A DNA stretch of 64,000 nt. It comes from Podospora pseudoanserina (lineage: Eukaryota > Ascomycota > Sordariomycetes > Sordariales > Podosporaceae). Where the stretch lies: NCBI RefSeq assembly GCF_035222485.1, contig NC_085923.1, forward strand, positions 1,116,001-1,180,000. The letters run 5' to 3'. Positions 34,830-47,032 of the stretch are shown piece after piece. A program made the translations under genes and the position numbers. Position 1 is the stretch's first letter; each line of letters starts with the position of its first letter. The notes below the pieces were generated by a model. The model saw nothing but the letters and a program-made list of their open reading frames with translations. It had not been told where the DNA came from and did not search any database.

Positions 34830-36958
34830 ATGGCGGCACGAAAGCTGCAGCAGGAAGTCGACAAGTGCTTCAAGAAGGTGGCTGAAGGTGTCGCCGACTT
34901 CGAGGCCATTTACGAGAAGATTGAGCAGTCCACCAATCAGGCGCAAAAGGAGAAGCTAGAAGATCAGCTGAAGCGAGAAATCAAGAAGTTGCAGAGGCTG
35001 CGCGATCAGATCAAGACATGGGCTGCTAGCAATGATATCAAGGATAAGGGGCCGCTGCTGGAGCAGCGGAGGCTGATAGAGACGGTTGGTTGCCTACCTA
35101 GTTTGATGATAGAGGATGTGCTGTGTGCTTACTGGTGTGTTCCCTCTGTCTAGCAAATGGAGAAGTTCAAGGCTGTCGAAAAGGCGATGAAGACGAAGGC
35201 GTACTCTAAAGAGGGGTTATCAGCCGCCACCAAGCTGGACCCCAAGGAGCAAGCGAAGCTGGAGGCAAGCGAATTCCTGAGCAACATGGTTGACGAACTC
35301 GAGCAGCAAATCGAAACCCTCGAGGCCGAAGGCGAATCGATACAAGCCACCATGAAGAAGGGCAAGGGACAGGCAACCAAGCTGGAGCGCATCGCCGAGA
35401 TAGAGCGCATCATCGAACGGCATAAATGGCACCAAGGGAAGCTGGAGCTGATTCGCCGCTCACTCGAAAATGGGGGCGTCGAGACCGAGCAAGTCACGGA
35501 CCTAGAGGAGAGCATCAAGTACTACGTGTCCGACGGCATGAACGACGATTTCCCCGAGGACGAGGGCATGTATGACGATCTAAACCTGGAAGAAGAGGAG
35601 GATGCCTTTGGTATGAACCTGGAGAACGACAAGGGCTCATCACAGGACACCCAGTCGGTTCAAGAGGAGCCAGCCCCTGAGCCCGAGACGACAAGACCGG
35701 CAGCTGCTGCTCCGGTCGGAAAGCAACGCACGGTGGCCGATGCTGTGACAGGGTCGGCTACACGACGTCCCTCGGCCCAAAAGTCACCCCTCCCAACGCT
35801 CGCAACCGTCCACAACTCGCAAACAACCAACAGCAATGGGGTCCAGGCCAATGTTGCCATGAAGCCGGCAGCGCTACCAACCCGGCCCGCCGAGGGTTTG
35901 AAGTATGCCAGCGCAGCAGCAGCCGCTGCCGCAAGCGATAAGAACAACGTGGGCATTGCGCCTTTACCCCCTCCGCCAGGTGCTCCTCCAGCATCCGCCG
36001 CCTCTCCGTTAGCACCAAGTCAGCCGAGGACAAGTACTACCAACTCTCCCAGCACAGCACCCATACAACCGGTGGTGCAGGACAGGGCACCCCTACAAAC
36101 TGCCCAGCCGCCAGCCAAGGAAGCGCCCAAATCTGCAGCATCAAAGGGCAAGGCTCCTGTACAACCGCCAACCGCCACACCAGCAGCTTCAGATCACGGA
36201 GATGCCACCCCCGCGCGAGGTTCGTTTAGGCAGTCAAAAACTGGACTTGACGGGCAAGGAGCTAACAGATGTTTCACAGCAGGTTCGGCGTCAACACAAG
36301 GGGCTCCAGTATCAGCACCAGTACCGGCTGCGAACGGCGTTTCTAATGGCATCAAGCCAATCGAGGAGGAAGAGGAAGATGAAGAGGAAGAGTCGATATA
36401 TCATCTCCCTGCGGTCCTCCAAGACCTGGTGGAATCATACGAAGTGACCAAGAAGCGGACGGCGTCAATAAACTCACCATTGACCCAGAGGATGCATATC
36501 ACATCGGAAGCGGCTAAGCCTGAAGTTGCGGATGCCGAACCACCCCGCGCGTATGTGCCGGAGACGAAGTACCTCGCGCACACACACTTCCCACAAGAGC
36601 CGCTAGATATCCTGGATGACCCACGACTGTACGAACGAATCGAGCCAGACACACTCTTTTACGTTTTCTACTACAAACAGGGGACATACCAGCAATATCT
36701 TGCCGCGAGGGCTTTGAAGGACCAGAGTTGGAGGTTCCATAAACAATACCAGACATGGTTTCAGAGACACGAAGAACCAAAGTCGATTACCGAAGAGTTT
36801 GAACAGGGGACGTACCGCTTCTTCGATTATGAGAGCACATGGTTGGTCTCCCTTCCGCAAAGATACCATGGACGAATCGCTGCTGACAGAGCCCCAGGAT
36901 GAACCGCAGAAAGGCAGATTTTAAGTTTGCCTACAAGTTTCTCGAGGATGAGGTTTGA
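34830..36958 (+). CDS. NOT3: CCR4-NOT complex subunit Not3/Not5
   Basis: Four exons: 34830-35084, 35154-36219, 36280-36841 and 36898-36958, 647 aa. The N-terminal Not3 coiled-coil domain (about 1-235) starts [20 protein letters not shown] and includes [17 protein letters not shown] joined to [22 protein letters not shown] Pro/Ala/Ser-rich linker of about 250 residues follows. The C-terminal NOT box (about 480-647) carries [19 protein letters not shown] and [11 protein letters not shown]. The last small exon adds [19 protein letters not shown], the family's usual end. The 60-nt intron 2 (GTTCGT..GCTAAC..CACAG) is a multiple of three and lacks a stop, so it could be retained as coding. The protein scaffolds the deadenylase complex and links it to the ribosome and to transcription. 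Confidence 0.94.
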
Positions 36959-39636
36959 ACTTGTGTGCCGGCAAGATGGTCGTGTGTGGTCTAGCGATGT
37001 AACCTTAACGCTGGGGCTTTCTTTAGTGAGACATTGGGCTCACGGACACTACAGAGTGTCGATAACGTTTGGAGGAAACAACATAATTGCAATGTTTTGA
37101 CTCGGTGCACTGAAGCATCACTGTATTGTTGTAGGCATATCTCGTGACCTGGGCAGATATGCATAAGACCGTTGGTGGGTATCGGCATACACGCAGAAAA
37201 AAGTACGGCCCACAGCAAAAGGTGAACCATGGATGCCCATCCTGAGGAAGGGGGGTGGGCATCCTTAATGGCAGTCCTCAAGCTGACAACGAGATCACAA
37301 AGAATCAGTTATATACCCTTCCATCCAAGTGCCACGGGTTCGTACCTCAGTGGTCTACCCGTTTTATCTGTACCGCTCCCCAGCCATCAGCTGAACAATC
37401 GCGCGACGAATCCGGGAACAACGGCCAGATGATGACGGTGAGCCTGGTGGCAAACAGGCTGGAAGAAGGCGAAAAAGGGCCCTGCTATTACCCGTCTCAC
37501 CATCAGGAAGTGGAAGTCGCTAACCCCCAACTACACAGCCTCTCTAGTCTGCCTTGTGAGTTGATATCATTGCTGGCCTCACCTTGCTGGCACAAGGCGT
37601 AGAAAATGCGCAAGGCAGCCATTTCCCCACAGCAGCCCATAGCAGTACGACGGGCTGCCATTGGACCTCTACTTACACCCAGATATGCAAGGGGACATGC
37701 ATATCAGCCATTCAGATATTACCCAGAGTCCCGCAGAAGGCAACCTCCAGGAGGCTCCGGGGCGCGTACCACATTCAAACTTGCATGAGCCGCAACCTCC
37801 CAACCATCTGCATGATAATGATAACGTAGGCGTCCTAGTCACGTTCACACCCACCATCCGCAGAGACAGCAGACGTGAGGCTGCAACAAGGTGTGCGGTG
37901 TGGCACCAATGACTGAATCTCGAATCAGAAGCCATGCTGCTAACACGAACGGTGCAGATAAATGCAACATCTTGTCACCGAATTCCTTGAGGACTCTCCC
38001 ATCGCACCACTCTCTATCAAGTGGCTTTCCAGTCCATCGAGACTGCAGAAGCAACAGTCCCCAACTATGCAGACTGCTCAGCCGCACTCGAAATTTCCAG
38101 ATTCAATGAGCTCTTGGCTCATCATCAACTGTACATGACACTGCACATATATCCTGCGAGGCTGTAGGTACCTTTTGATCTCGCCTGCTTACCGACCGGC
38201 CAGAGCGTTTGGACCTATCACGGGCTGCCAGGTCTGGCAATTTTTTGCGATTAGTCACTGAACGAATCCTCAGACTTGCCTGCATAACAGCACTGCACCG
38301 CCGGGCAAAAGATACAATGGCCGATGTCAGTTGACTGATTTCCATCTTGACGCTCCACTCTCTTCGCGGAGACAGCCGCTGAAGACGTATGTCCGGTTTT
38401 TACAAACAATCCGGGCGCTCCATCTCCAAGACCTCCCTTACGGAGGAGCTTGTTATCATCAATTCGGCTATCTCCCATCCGCCTCTCAGGTCGCAAGGCC
38501 GCCACCCCTTTCCGCCGTTACTGGATCAAATCGAACAAAGCCTTCGATCGCCTTACTTGCTTCGACCAGGTCTCACATGTGGGGAGAGCTCACTGTTTGT
38601 GGATGCCTTCTGGTAAGCCCTGCCAAGGCAATATGCCTTCGTCCAGGAAAGGCATGCAAGTGTCAAGCCAAAGGTGGTTCTTTTGTTGCCGGCTCGGAGC
38701 CATCCGCTATTGCATTAACAAACACGCATGTTGGATGGGTGCTGCGAGCTTTGGTTCCTCGCCGACTTCCTGGAAGAGTTAGCTCTCCATCATCATTGGA
38801 AGATCATGTTGGGTACTTCCAAACGCTCACCGAAGGTCGATCTGACCCTGTGAGCTTGTTGCGGGACATCTAAGCCTTTAAGCGATACTCAACACAGAAA
38901 GGTGTTACGCTATCGTCTTGTTCCCACATTCCTTCCACTGTTAGTCTCACTGTTCTCCCACCTGGCTGGGCAATTTCCCTTTCTTTTTCAAGATTGCTCC
39001 GTCATCGGCGTGGCTGCAATCAATACACGTCCCCTTGAAGCTTGAAACTGGGCTATGGTGACACTGAGGGGACAATGAGGCTCGCGAACAGCCCCCGCCC
39101 AGTATCTTGGGGAGGCAGGGGTTGGGTAGAGACGCAGGAAACGGGCTGCGGGCAACTTTCTTCTACGTTTTTGATGGTGTGTGTCTCTCAGCCTGCTTGC
39201 ACCATAGCTCTGCCGCGGTATCAGAGATGTCCGCGATAGGAAACCACGCTTGACATTACTTCCTGCTGCATACATTCCCGCCTTACCGCGGTGTAGAAGG
39301 TGCCCATTGTCGCTTCTCTGGGTGAATGGTCCGTGATCAATGTATTCGTGGCTCAAGATATATGGTCGGCACATTTCCAGATAGCCACCCACAGGTCTCA
39401 TCCCCAACTGACTCCAGCACGACTACTTTCCCATTCATATACCCTTCCTTACGAAAGAAAGTGGCAAAGGTGGTTCGAGTCTTCGAGTCCGTCAATATCT
39501 AGCACTCAGCTATTAGTGGGTTTTCCCTTTTCCTGAATTCGTCTTGACCACAGGCAGCAGATCGTGCTAATAAACATCAACAGGTTTTCTTCAGGGGTGG
39601 TTACCGGTGAACAGGACGGTTCAATCACTATACCAC
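36959..39636. other. Intergenic region upstream of C2H2 gene
   Basis: About 2.7 kb without a supportable gene. Several overlapping ORFs of 60-180 codons (for example 38331-38873 plus) lack domains, and their frames disagree with each other. Such long upstream regions are common for fungal developmental regulators. No tRNA was found; a GGTTCGAGTC stretch at about 39473-39483 has no matching A box. Confidence 0.45.
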
Positions 39637-40624
39637 ATGGACTACCCTTCTTCCTATCTTCAAAGCCCAGTCTTTGATGGCCCTGCCTACCAAGATGGCC
39701 CTTGGCCTATCCCAACAAGTGCGAGCATGCAGAGGAGCAGCTCGCAGTCGACAGCCAACACAAACCTCACTTACGCCTCCAGCCAGTACTCGACCGAGTT
39801 ATCGTCACTCGGTTCGCCAATAGTCGAGCACAAGGTGTACAGCGAGGGCTGGTCCTCATATCCTCCTCAGCCACAAGACTCGGGTCCACTTGTCGCCAAT
39901 GCTGGTGGTCATTTGCACGAAGATAATGTCCCAGCACCATCAGACATGCAAATGCTCGCCCCGCCCTACCTGCCATCAGAACTCTACCCTGTTGCCAACT
40001 ATTACGACTACGACACCACTGATCCCTACGACCCCGCGTATGCCGGCGTCCCGTTTGACCCAGACAACTATGGTCAACAACAGCTGCCCGCTCAGTCCGT
40101 CCAAGAGGTCGACACATCATATTCAGTCTCGTAGGTTACCATACCTACCACACACCACCAGACCAGACACCCTCTTGCTAACTTTGTTTCTCTGCAGCAC
40201 CGTCTCGGAAAAGCAAACCTACCCTTGCCTCTCACCTGGCTGCAGCCAGAAAGCCTTCTCCCGCTCGGCCGACCTTGACCGGCACTACAAACAGGTTCAC
40301 ATAGACGAGGATCAAAGGATCAAGTATCACTGCGACTACAAGAAGTGTCCCCGACACGAGGCGCCTTTTGGCAGGCAGGACCACTTCCGAGACCACCTCC
40401 GGGATTTCCACAAGGAGGATCTCCTGCGGAGGAGCAAAAAGGAGGATAGGGAATGGTGGGAATCTAGGGCGCCTCGCGCGGTGTTCAACGGGTGGTGGAG
40501 ATGCAACAAGTGCCTGGTGGTGAGAGTGGACGTTGAGATGGAGGGGTATACCTGTCCTGCGTGTGGGAGCTCGTGCGAGAGCGACAGGATGAGGGTGAGG
40601 GAGGCTGCTGCCGGGAGAGGGTAG
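39637..40624 (+). CDS. C2H2 zinc-finger protein
   Basis: Two exons: 39637-40130 and 40198-40624. The 67-nt intron (GTAGGT, CTAAC, CTGCAG) gives 306 aa. I start at ATG 39637 (MDYPSSYLQSPVF), as the longer frame opens with GTG. The first 165 residues are Tyr/Ser/Pro-rich, typical of an activation or disordered region. Finger 1 is C-x4-C-x12-H-x4-H (YPCLSPGCSQKAFSRSADL..H). Finger 2 (YHCDYKKCPRHEAPFGRQDH) is also C2H2 with a longer loop. A Cys-x2-Cys pair (WWRCNKC) plus CPAC near the C-terminus forms a zinc-ribbon-like module. Together they indicate a DNA-binding transcription factor of a fungus-specific group. Targets are unknown. Confidence 0.87.
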
Positions 40625-40961
40625 TGTGGTGGGTGATGATTAGAAGGTGAGGGCTCGGTCCTGTTGATGGCCGATAGTCTCTGATGTTTTCCCTCCCTCT
40701 TATACGACTGGGCCGCATTATTGTCTGGGCCGGGGAGGTTGGTTGCTTTTTATGGTGTCTTATTTCTTTTGCATTATTTGCGGGTGGCTTCTGCGACACA
40801 TTCTTTTCGTGACGACCGGAGTACGGAGTTGGGGAGCTTTTTGTTTTGTTCTGTTCTGTTTTTCTGTTCATTCTTTTTCCTATATCGATGACGGTCATGA
40901 TGATGATCAGCAGCAAGAGGCCAGCCGTTCGTTACCTTCCTTTTTGGGATGTGGGGTCTTC

Positions 40962-40988
40962 TTTTTTTTTTTTTTTTTTTTTTTTTTT
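40962..40988. repeat. Poly-T run, 27 nt
   Basis: Uninterrupted T homopolymer 340 bp downstream of the C2H2 stop codon. It could be the reverse of a retroposed poly-A tail or a simple homopolymer; no retroelement sequence adjoins it. Confidence 0.85.
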
Positions 40989-41232
40989 GGCGTTTTCAGG
41001 GGCGTCCTTGCTTTTACACGGATCATCGTCAGAGATGGCCGCCACTGGTCTCTTTCAGGCTGAATTGTCAAGGTGGACAATGAGGATCCTCAGGGTTTGG
41101 AGACAAGGAGGCGATGGGCGGCTTCCAGCTCGAGTGAGGAGGCTCACAGGGAGAGAGCCTTTTCTACACGTTTTCAACCACGAGGAGAGACGCACATGTT
41201 GCTGTCTCCTATTGGTGGCCTCACGGCCGTTT

Positions 41233-41271
41233 CAGCCCATCTGCAAAGCAGTTGTTTTTGCAGATGGGCTG
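41233..41271. repeat. Perfect 15-bp inverted repeat with 9-nt loop
   Basis: The left arm 41233-41247 (CAGCCCATCTGCAAA) is the exact reverse complement of the right arm 41257-41271, separated by GCAGTTGTT. The predicted hairpin is strong in RNA or DNA. It lies about 610 bp 3' of the C2H2 stop codon and roughly 640 bp upstream of the TATA-like site before IDP. It may be a 3'-processing element, a small-RNA precursor or a leftover of a small inverted-repeat element. Confidence 0.9.
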
Positions 41272-42951
41272 TGTACATTGTATTTTGTACCAACGTTTGT
41301 ACGTTATGGGAAACCATACATGGGGAGTTTAAAGAGGATAGATCGAGATCTGGCATTGGGATTGGATGAAATGGCATGGCATGGGTGGTGGTCGATTTTG
41401 GGGTTGAGGAAGATAAGTACTTCCCCGTTGTTTGTATAGGCACATATTTGTCGTCTTTCTTTTCGAGACATGTCGTCGAAAGTGGATCATGCTGCTGGTT
41501 CTTATACTGGGCCTGAGCAAGGGGTGATCTCTTTATCTACCTAGTTAGCCATTGGGCTTCTGGCCTTTGTTTGGTAGAGAACACAGAAGAGACTTCCTTT
41601 GCAATAATGCATTCGAGTTGGAAATAAGGCTCCCCGCGGCATCTGAAGAACTCGATATCTTTTTTACAACAGAGCGAGTCGTTGCATTGGTGGTGGAGTG
41701 TTGCGCATGGGGTGTCTCAAACGGACCGAGAATATGGAAACAATGACGATTCATTGATCCAAGGCGTTATCGATATGTAAGATTTGTGGATCCGCATGGT
41801 TGAACATCCCGAATTCGGTGCAGAAAAAGATTTCTGTCCAGAATTGGAGATGAATGAAGGCTCACCATCATTCCTGGCGTCGGCAGCAGTCAGTTACTGA
41901 AAGCATATATAAGATCTGCCTGTCATCCCCCACCACAGCGCACTTTCTCACTTGGCTGTTCAGTGGTGCTTTTTGTCGCCCCATCTCCTATATCCGGCGA
42001 TATCCGTGACTTATCGCCGTTTTCCTGTGCGTGCTTTTTGGCCAGGCGCCGACCCCACAATTCACGTTGCTGGACAAGGGTTCATCGGCGTGTGGGGGAG
42101 TCGGTCCCCTGTACCGGCGTCTCTCAACCCCGCTTGCCCCGCTCTCTTAGGGTAACATGCGGGAAGAGTTTTATCCTTTTGGTCAACAAACTCGCGAGCT
42201 TGAAGCGCAACCGGTCTCCCGTGTGTCCCGTCCATCCGCCCAAAGTCCACGGCCAACATTCTGCATTGCTGGCTGCTGCTGCTGCTGCTGCTGAAGATAT
42301 CTTGCGTGCCTTATTGTATGTACAGGCCTGCCAGACACGGGATGATCAACGGGCGTGCCACTGCCAAATTAAAAAACATCAGGCTCTAGGCAGGATCCCT
42401 GCAGCTGGCAGAGCACAACGGTGCTATCGCTCCCATCCATCCCAGAATATACATATATCGTCGATCCGGCAGCTACTGTTCGGTGACAGGGCCGTTTTTC
42501 GCTTCCCTCACCGTTCTCGCCGCCGTCATCGCTCTCGCGGGCCCTCCCATCCACCACCTTTTAAACCGCAGTGCCTCTTCGTGCCTATCGCTCAGTGCCG
42601 CTCCATCTGTCCAGGACCGACCTTGTGCTACCTTGCCCTACATATCCATCCCGCTGAATACCGGGCGCTCCCAGTCTCGCCGATCTCCTCTTGTTCCCCT
42701 CTGCCGGGCGTCATTGCCGCGGCCCACTCGCGACAGCTCGAAACACCCAATCAAGCCCTCAGCGGCGGCTTCATCCTCGGCTTTCGTCGCCATTCTGATT
42801 TGAAGTGCAGCTCCGACAATCCGACAAGCTGCCACCGCGGGTCGGTCCGGGCGCGAACAAACCCCCCCTTCCTGACTAAACCTACCTCTTTGATACATCG
42901 CCCATTTTGCCCCTCTCGACCCCCCTCCCTTCCCCTCCCCTTCTTCTCGCC

Positions 42952-44607
42952 ATGTCTTCCATCGTCTCCTCGGCCCTCCGTGCCTCTTTAACTCGTCCCT
43001 CCTGCTCGCGTACTGTCTTCACCCCGGTCTCCAACACCGTCCGCATCACTTCGAGAGCCACTCCCGTAACCCTCATCCAGCACTACAGACGCACAATGGC
43101 TTCCGCCGCTAAGATCAAGGTCAAGAACCCCGTCGTCGAGCTCGACGGCGACGAGATGACCCGTGTCATCTGGCAGGACATCAAGGACAAGTTCATCACC
43201 CCCTACCTCGACATCGACCTCAAGTACTACGATCTCGGCCTCGAGTACCGCGACCAGACCAACGACCAGGTCACCATCGATGCCGCCGAGGCCATCAAGA
43301 AGTACTCGGTTGGTGTCAAGTGTGCCACCATCACCCCCGATGAAGCCCGCGTGGAGGAGTTCAAGCTGAAGCAAAGTATGTGTTTTTCTTTTCGAGAGCC
43401 CCCTTGAGATGATGTGCTTTATATATCTGTCATGCCCTGGGGGGGCCGGTGGGAAACTCTACATCCCAATAGAGTTTGCCTCGGCCCGCGGGAACCATGC
43501 CAAACAACATGCCTCCAGAAAACAAGATTTCGGTTCGGCTGACGGTAACCCTTTTTTTTTTTGCTTCTGATAGTGTGGCTCTCCCCCAACGGTACCATCC
43601 GCAACGCCCTCGGCGGTACCGTCTTTCGTGAGCCCATTGTCATTCCCCGTGTCCCCCGTCTGGTTCCTGGATGGAAGAAACCCATCATCATTGGCCGCCA
43701 CGCCTTTGGCGACCAGTACCGGGCCAAGGACTTCGTCGCCCCCGGCCCCGGCAAGCTCAGCATGGTCTACACCCCCGAGGGTGGTGAGCCCCAGGAGATC
43801 GAGGTGTACAAGTTCCAGGGTGGCGGCGGTGTCGCCCAGACCCAGTACAACACTGACGAATCCATCACCGGTTTCGCCCACGCCTCTTTCAAGCTCGCCA
43901 TTGACAAGGGCCTCCCCCTATACATGAGCACCAAGAATACCATTCTCAAGAAGTACGATGGTCGCTTCAAGGACATCTTCCAGGAGCTCTACGACACCCA
44001 TTACAAGGAGGCTTTCGAGGCCAGGGGTATCTGGTATGAACACCGTCTCATCGACGACATGGTCGCTCAGATGATCAAGAGCAGCGGTGGTTACATCATG
44101 GCTCTCAAGAGTGAGTTTTGGCAGCCATTGGGACCCTGAAAAGGCCGCCGACCGAACAAGGAAAACTGACATGATTTTCTAGACTACGATGGTGACGTCC
44201 AGTCCGACATTGTAGCTCAGGGCTTCGGCTCCCTCGGTCTCATGACCTCCGTTCTCATCACCCCCGATGGCAAGACCTTCGAGTCTGAGGCTGCCCACGG
44301 CACCGTCACCCGCCACTACCGTGAGCACCAAAAGGGCCGTGAGACCTCCACCAACCCCATCGCCTCCATCTTTGCCTGGACCCGCGGTCTCATCCAGCGT
44401 GGCAAGCTCGACGACACCCCCGAGGTCGTTGCCTTTGCCGAGGCTCTCGAGAAGGCCTGCATTGACACCGTCGACGTTGATGGCATCATGACCAAGGATC
44501 TTGCCCTTGCCTGCGGTAAGACTGGCCGTGAGGACTACGTCACCACCTCCGAGTACATGGTCGCCGTTGAGAGAAGACTCAAGCAGAGCCTGAAGGAGAA
44601 GCTCTAA
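42952..44607 (+). CDS. IDP1: NADP-dependent isocitrate dehydrogenase
   Basis: Three exons: 42952-43375, 43574-44110 and 44183-44607; introns 198 and 72 nt; 461 aa. The first 48 residues are Ser/Arg/Thr-rich without acids ([20 protein letters not shown]), a mitochondrial presequence. A second ATG at 43096 ([20 protein letters not shown]) would give the shorter cytosolic-type protein. Catalytic and binding features are present: [13 protein letters not shown] at the N-terminus, [11 protein letters not shown] joined across intron 1, [22 protein letters not shown] with the metal-binding aspartates, and [11 protein letters not shown] for NADP binding. The reaction is oxidative decarboxylation of isocitrate to 2-oxoglutarate, making NADPH. 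The C-terminus ends KEKL, which is not a standard peroxisomal signal. The codon usage is strongly C-ending, suggesting high expression. Confidence 0.97.
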
Positions 44608-45473
44608 GCAATTACGATAATCAAACAAACAGAAAAAGCCCGATGGTCAAAAAGTGGCGCAAACGTTACGAGGAAGGCTGTCCCAGGCCCGCCGCGGAGG
44701 AAGACGAGAGCAGGGTTGCATCCACGTTGTCACCAGTAAGCCGTAACTGGGCTGGCTGAACAACAACCGTAGAGGATTGAAAACATGAGATTTTCGCCTC
44801 GATAAACTGGGGAAAAAAAAGAGGAGGGTCATCATGACATGTCTTGAGTTTGATGCTACAGCACAAACAGGCACATGTTGTTTTCCTTGTTTGGGAGTTG
44901 GTAACCAGATTTATCACCAATTCGGGACGCCAACTTCAGATGTATATTGCCGAGTTGGGATCTACAGTACACTACAGGCTCCCTGTATATAAATGAGCAC
45001 TTGAAGACAACAATCTGCACATATGTGATGTATTGCCTGTACTTTGACCCTGGTCCACGCATTGAAATTGAACACAGAGAAAGACACCCATCGTTTCTAA
45101 GCCTTTTATTAACTTTGCACATACGTTGCCACGATCTCTATTTTCCCCCAACTCCCGTAATGCACTGTCGCGTTTCCCAGTGAAAAGAATTCCAGGAGCA
45201 AAATAGCATAGTTTACATGATACGCCCTCCCACCCCATACGCCCCGACGACTGATTATCATCCTATCCCCCCCCGTCGCCCGATGAATCAAGCTAATTCT
45301 AATAGAGCCTGAGTTTCAAAAGTCCCAATGAGATACGTATGCTTGGTGATTTCCTGCTGATGATAGCGGTAAGATCACTGCAAAGAAACAGTGAAGAAAA
45401 GAGGTCAAGTTTTTCCCTGAGAACGAACTCCTTTAAGAAAAAAAGACAAGGTAAGAACAATCCGATGCCATCC
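44608..45473. other. Convergent intergenic region
   Basis: 3' flanks of IDP (plus) and IEC3 (minus). No supportable gene; small ORFs only. Confidence 0.5.
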
Positions 45474-47032
45474 TCAGTCATCAACCTCTTTCCTATACAC
45501 CACCGACTCCCCATCGCCCGATCCACCACTCTTCCTTGACCTCTTCGTTGACTCGCTGGGCGTCGCCGCACCGGCATCTGTCCCACCGCCCTCGCTCTTA
45601 CGCTTCTTCTTGGTCGGCCGGCTGGACCCCCCCTTAGGTCTATACCCCGGATCATCATCCGCCACTCTCTTCCTCTTGCCGGCGGCACCGCCAGTGCCCT
45701 TCCCACCACCGGAAGCAAGAGTAGGCGAAGCAAGAATGCTCGCCGCCTCGCCCATCTCCAAATCATCACCGCTAAGCTCATCTTCGACAGCAGCAAGCCT
45801 ATCCGTCGTGGCCCTCCTGGCGGACGCGCCCTGACGCTTGGTGCGAGATGCTGCCGGGTCGCTCTTGCTCGCGGTACCGCCCCCAGAACCTTTCGCACCG
45901 CCAGAAGCAAGACTAGCCTGCAAGGCATCATAGCGTTTCAACGCCTCTTTCGGGCCCCAGATTTCACCACCACCGTGCTCGTATTCGTAAGCGGCGAGTT
46001 TCTCGGCCGCGGCCTTCCTCGCAGCTTGGGCCTGGCGCTTAGCGCGAGCGGCTGGGTCGTTCCGGACTTTACCACCGCGGGAGCCGGGGCCGCCTCTCGA
46101 ACCTGGACCTCCGCCGCGGCCGCCTCGGGTAGAGGAGGCGGAGCTCGGGACGGCAATGACGGAGTCGTCGGCGCCGTTTCTGGAGTGGTCGTCCTTGTCC
46201 TTGGTGTTGTCCTTGTCGGCGCCAGCATGGTGCTCTGTGTCTTGGAGGAAGGTGTTGGGCGCGTTTTTACGCAGCCAGTTGTGCACGGATACGGGGTTTC
46301 GAAGGGCGTAGTCGCGGGAGGTCTTCTCGCGGGGAGCGGCCGTCTCATCGGGGTGGGCTAGGGGAGCGAGGGTAGGGAGCTGGTCGGTGTCGTCGAAGAG
46401 GCGGAGGTCGAGCTCGTAGAGATAGTTATCTACATCGTCTGCGGTGAGGAAGGAGGGGGGATGGGGGGCGCCCTGGAGGGGGTCGACAGGGGAATCTCGG
46501 CCTGCTTGGAGATCGGAGATGAGGTCTGGGAAGTGTTCTGCAGCGGCAGCGTAAGGGATGTGTGGGACCTCGCGGAGGAGCTTCTGGAAGGATTTTGCGG
46601 GTTTGGGGCATCGGTTTGGCGTTGATGGTCTGTCCATGTCGAGGCGGAGAGCGTCGTCATCGACCTGGGAGTCCACGCTAAGGTCAAATCGCTTCTCGGG
46701 CGGAATCTGAGCCGAGTTGTTGACATCTAGAAGGGTATCCAGCAGCCGACTTTTGAATGATGATATTAGCAGGTGTGTACCAAATGGAGATGGTCCTAAG
46801 TTGGCTGGACCAGCCATGTTGCTTACTCGTTTTGGATCGCGAGCCTCTTGGCCGTGGCCAGCGCCTTCTGCTCCATCATGTGAAGATCCTCGTTGGCCTT
46901 CATCTTGTCATCGAAAACGATGCGCATCTTGCGATACTTCTTCTTCCATGACCGATATGATGGCTTTTCGCTGGTGGTTCTGACATTGTGGCCATCGTCC
47001 TCGTCCTTGATTCTGCGCGCATCGGCCTCCAT
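45474..47032 (-). CDS. IEC3: INO80 chromatin-remodelling complex subunit IEC3
   Basis: Two exons: 47032-46827 and 46749-45474. The 77-nt intron (GTAAGC..CAAAAG) gives 493 aa. The N-terminal block (about 15-90) KPSYRSWKKKYRKMRIVFDD, KMKANEDLHMMEQKALATA and, after the junction, DRLLDTLLDVNNSAQIP matches the fungal Ino80 Iec3 domain as I know it. The middle holds a second conserved-looking segment (FLTADDVDNYLYELDLRL). The C-terminal 270 residues are Gly/Ser/Lys/Arg-rich and disordered, with several basic clusters (GKRKRVADDD, RPTKKKRKSE) fit for nuclear import. IEC3 is an accessory subunit of INO80, which slides and edits nucleosomes. The gene is divergent from MYG1, sharing about 500 bp of promoter. 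Confidence 0.87.

Larger units (their letters stand above)
40625..42951. other. Intergenic region with T tract, hairpin and long IDP leader
   Basis: It contains the 27-nt T run, a 15-bp hairpin and, further on, a TATA-like CATATATAAG at about 41904-41913 followed by a C/T-rich start-like patch. From there to the IDP ATG is about 1 kb of C/T-rich DNA with a (GCT)8 tract at about 42268-42293. This looks like a long leader, perhaps with its own intron. The 342-codon ORF at 41963-42991 overlaps the IDP start in another frame and has no domain; it is not called. Confidence 0.5.

Noticed and set aside
39465-39495. tRNA B-box-like GGTTCGAGTC
   Set aside because: No A box or cloverleaf arms upstream at the right distance.
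40962-40988. Poly-T run as evidence of a retrotransposon
   Set aside because: No reverse transcriptase, target-site duplication or element body could be seen next to it.
41963-42991. 342-codon plus-strand ORF upstream of IDP
   Set aside because: It begins on GTG, overlaps the IDP start in another frame and shows only Ser/Pro/Arg-rich leader-type composition.
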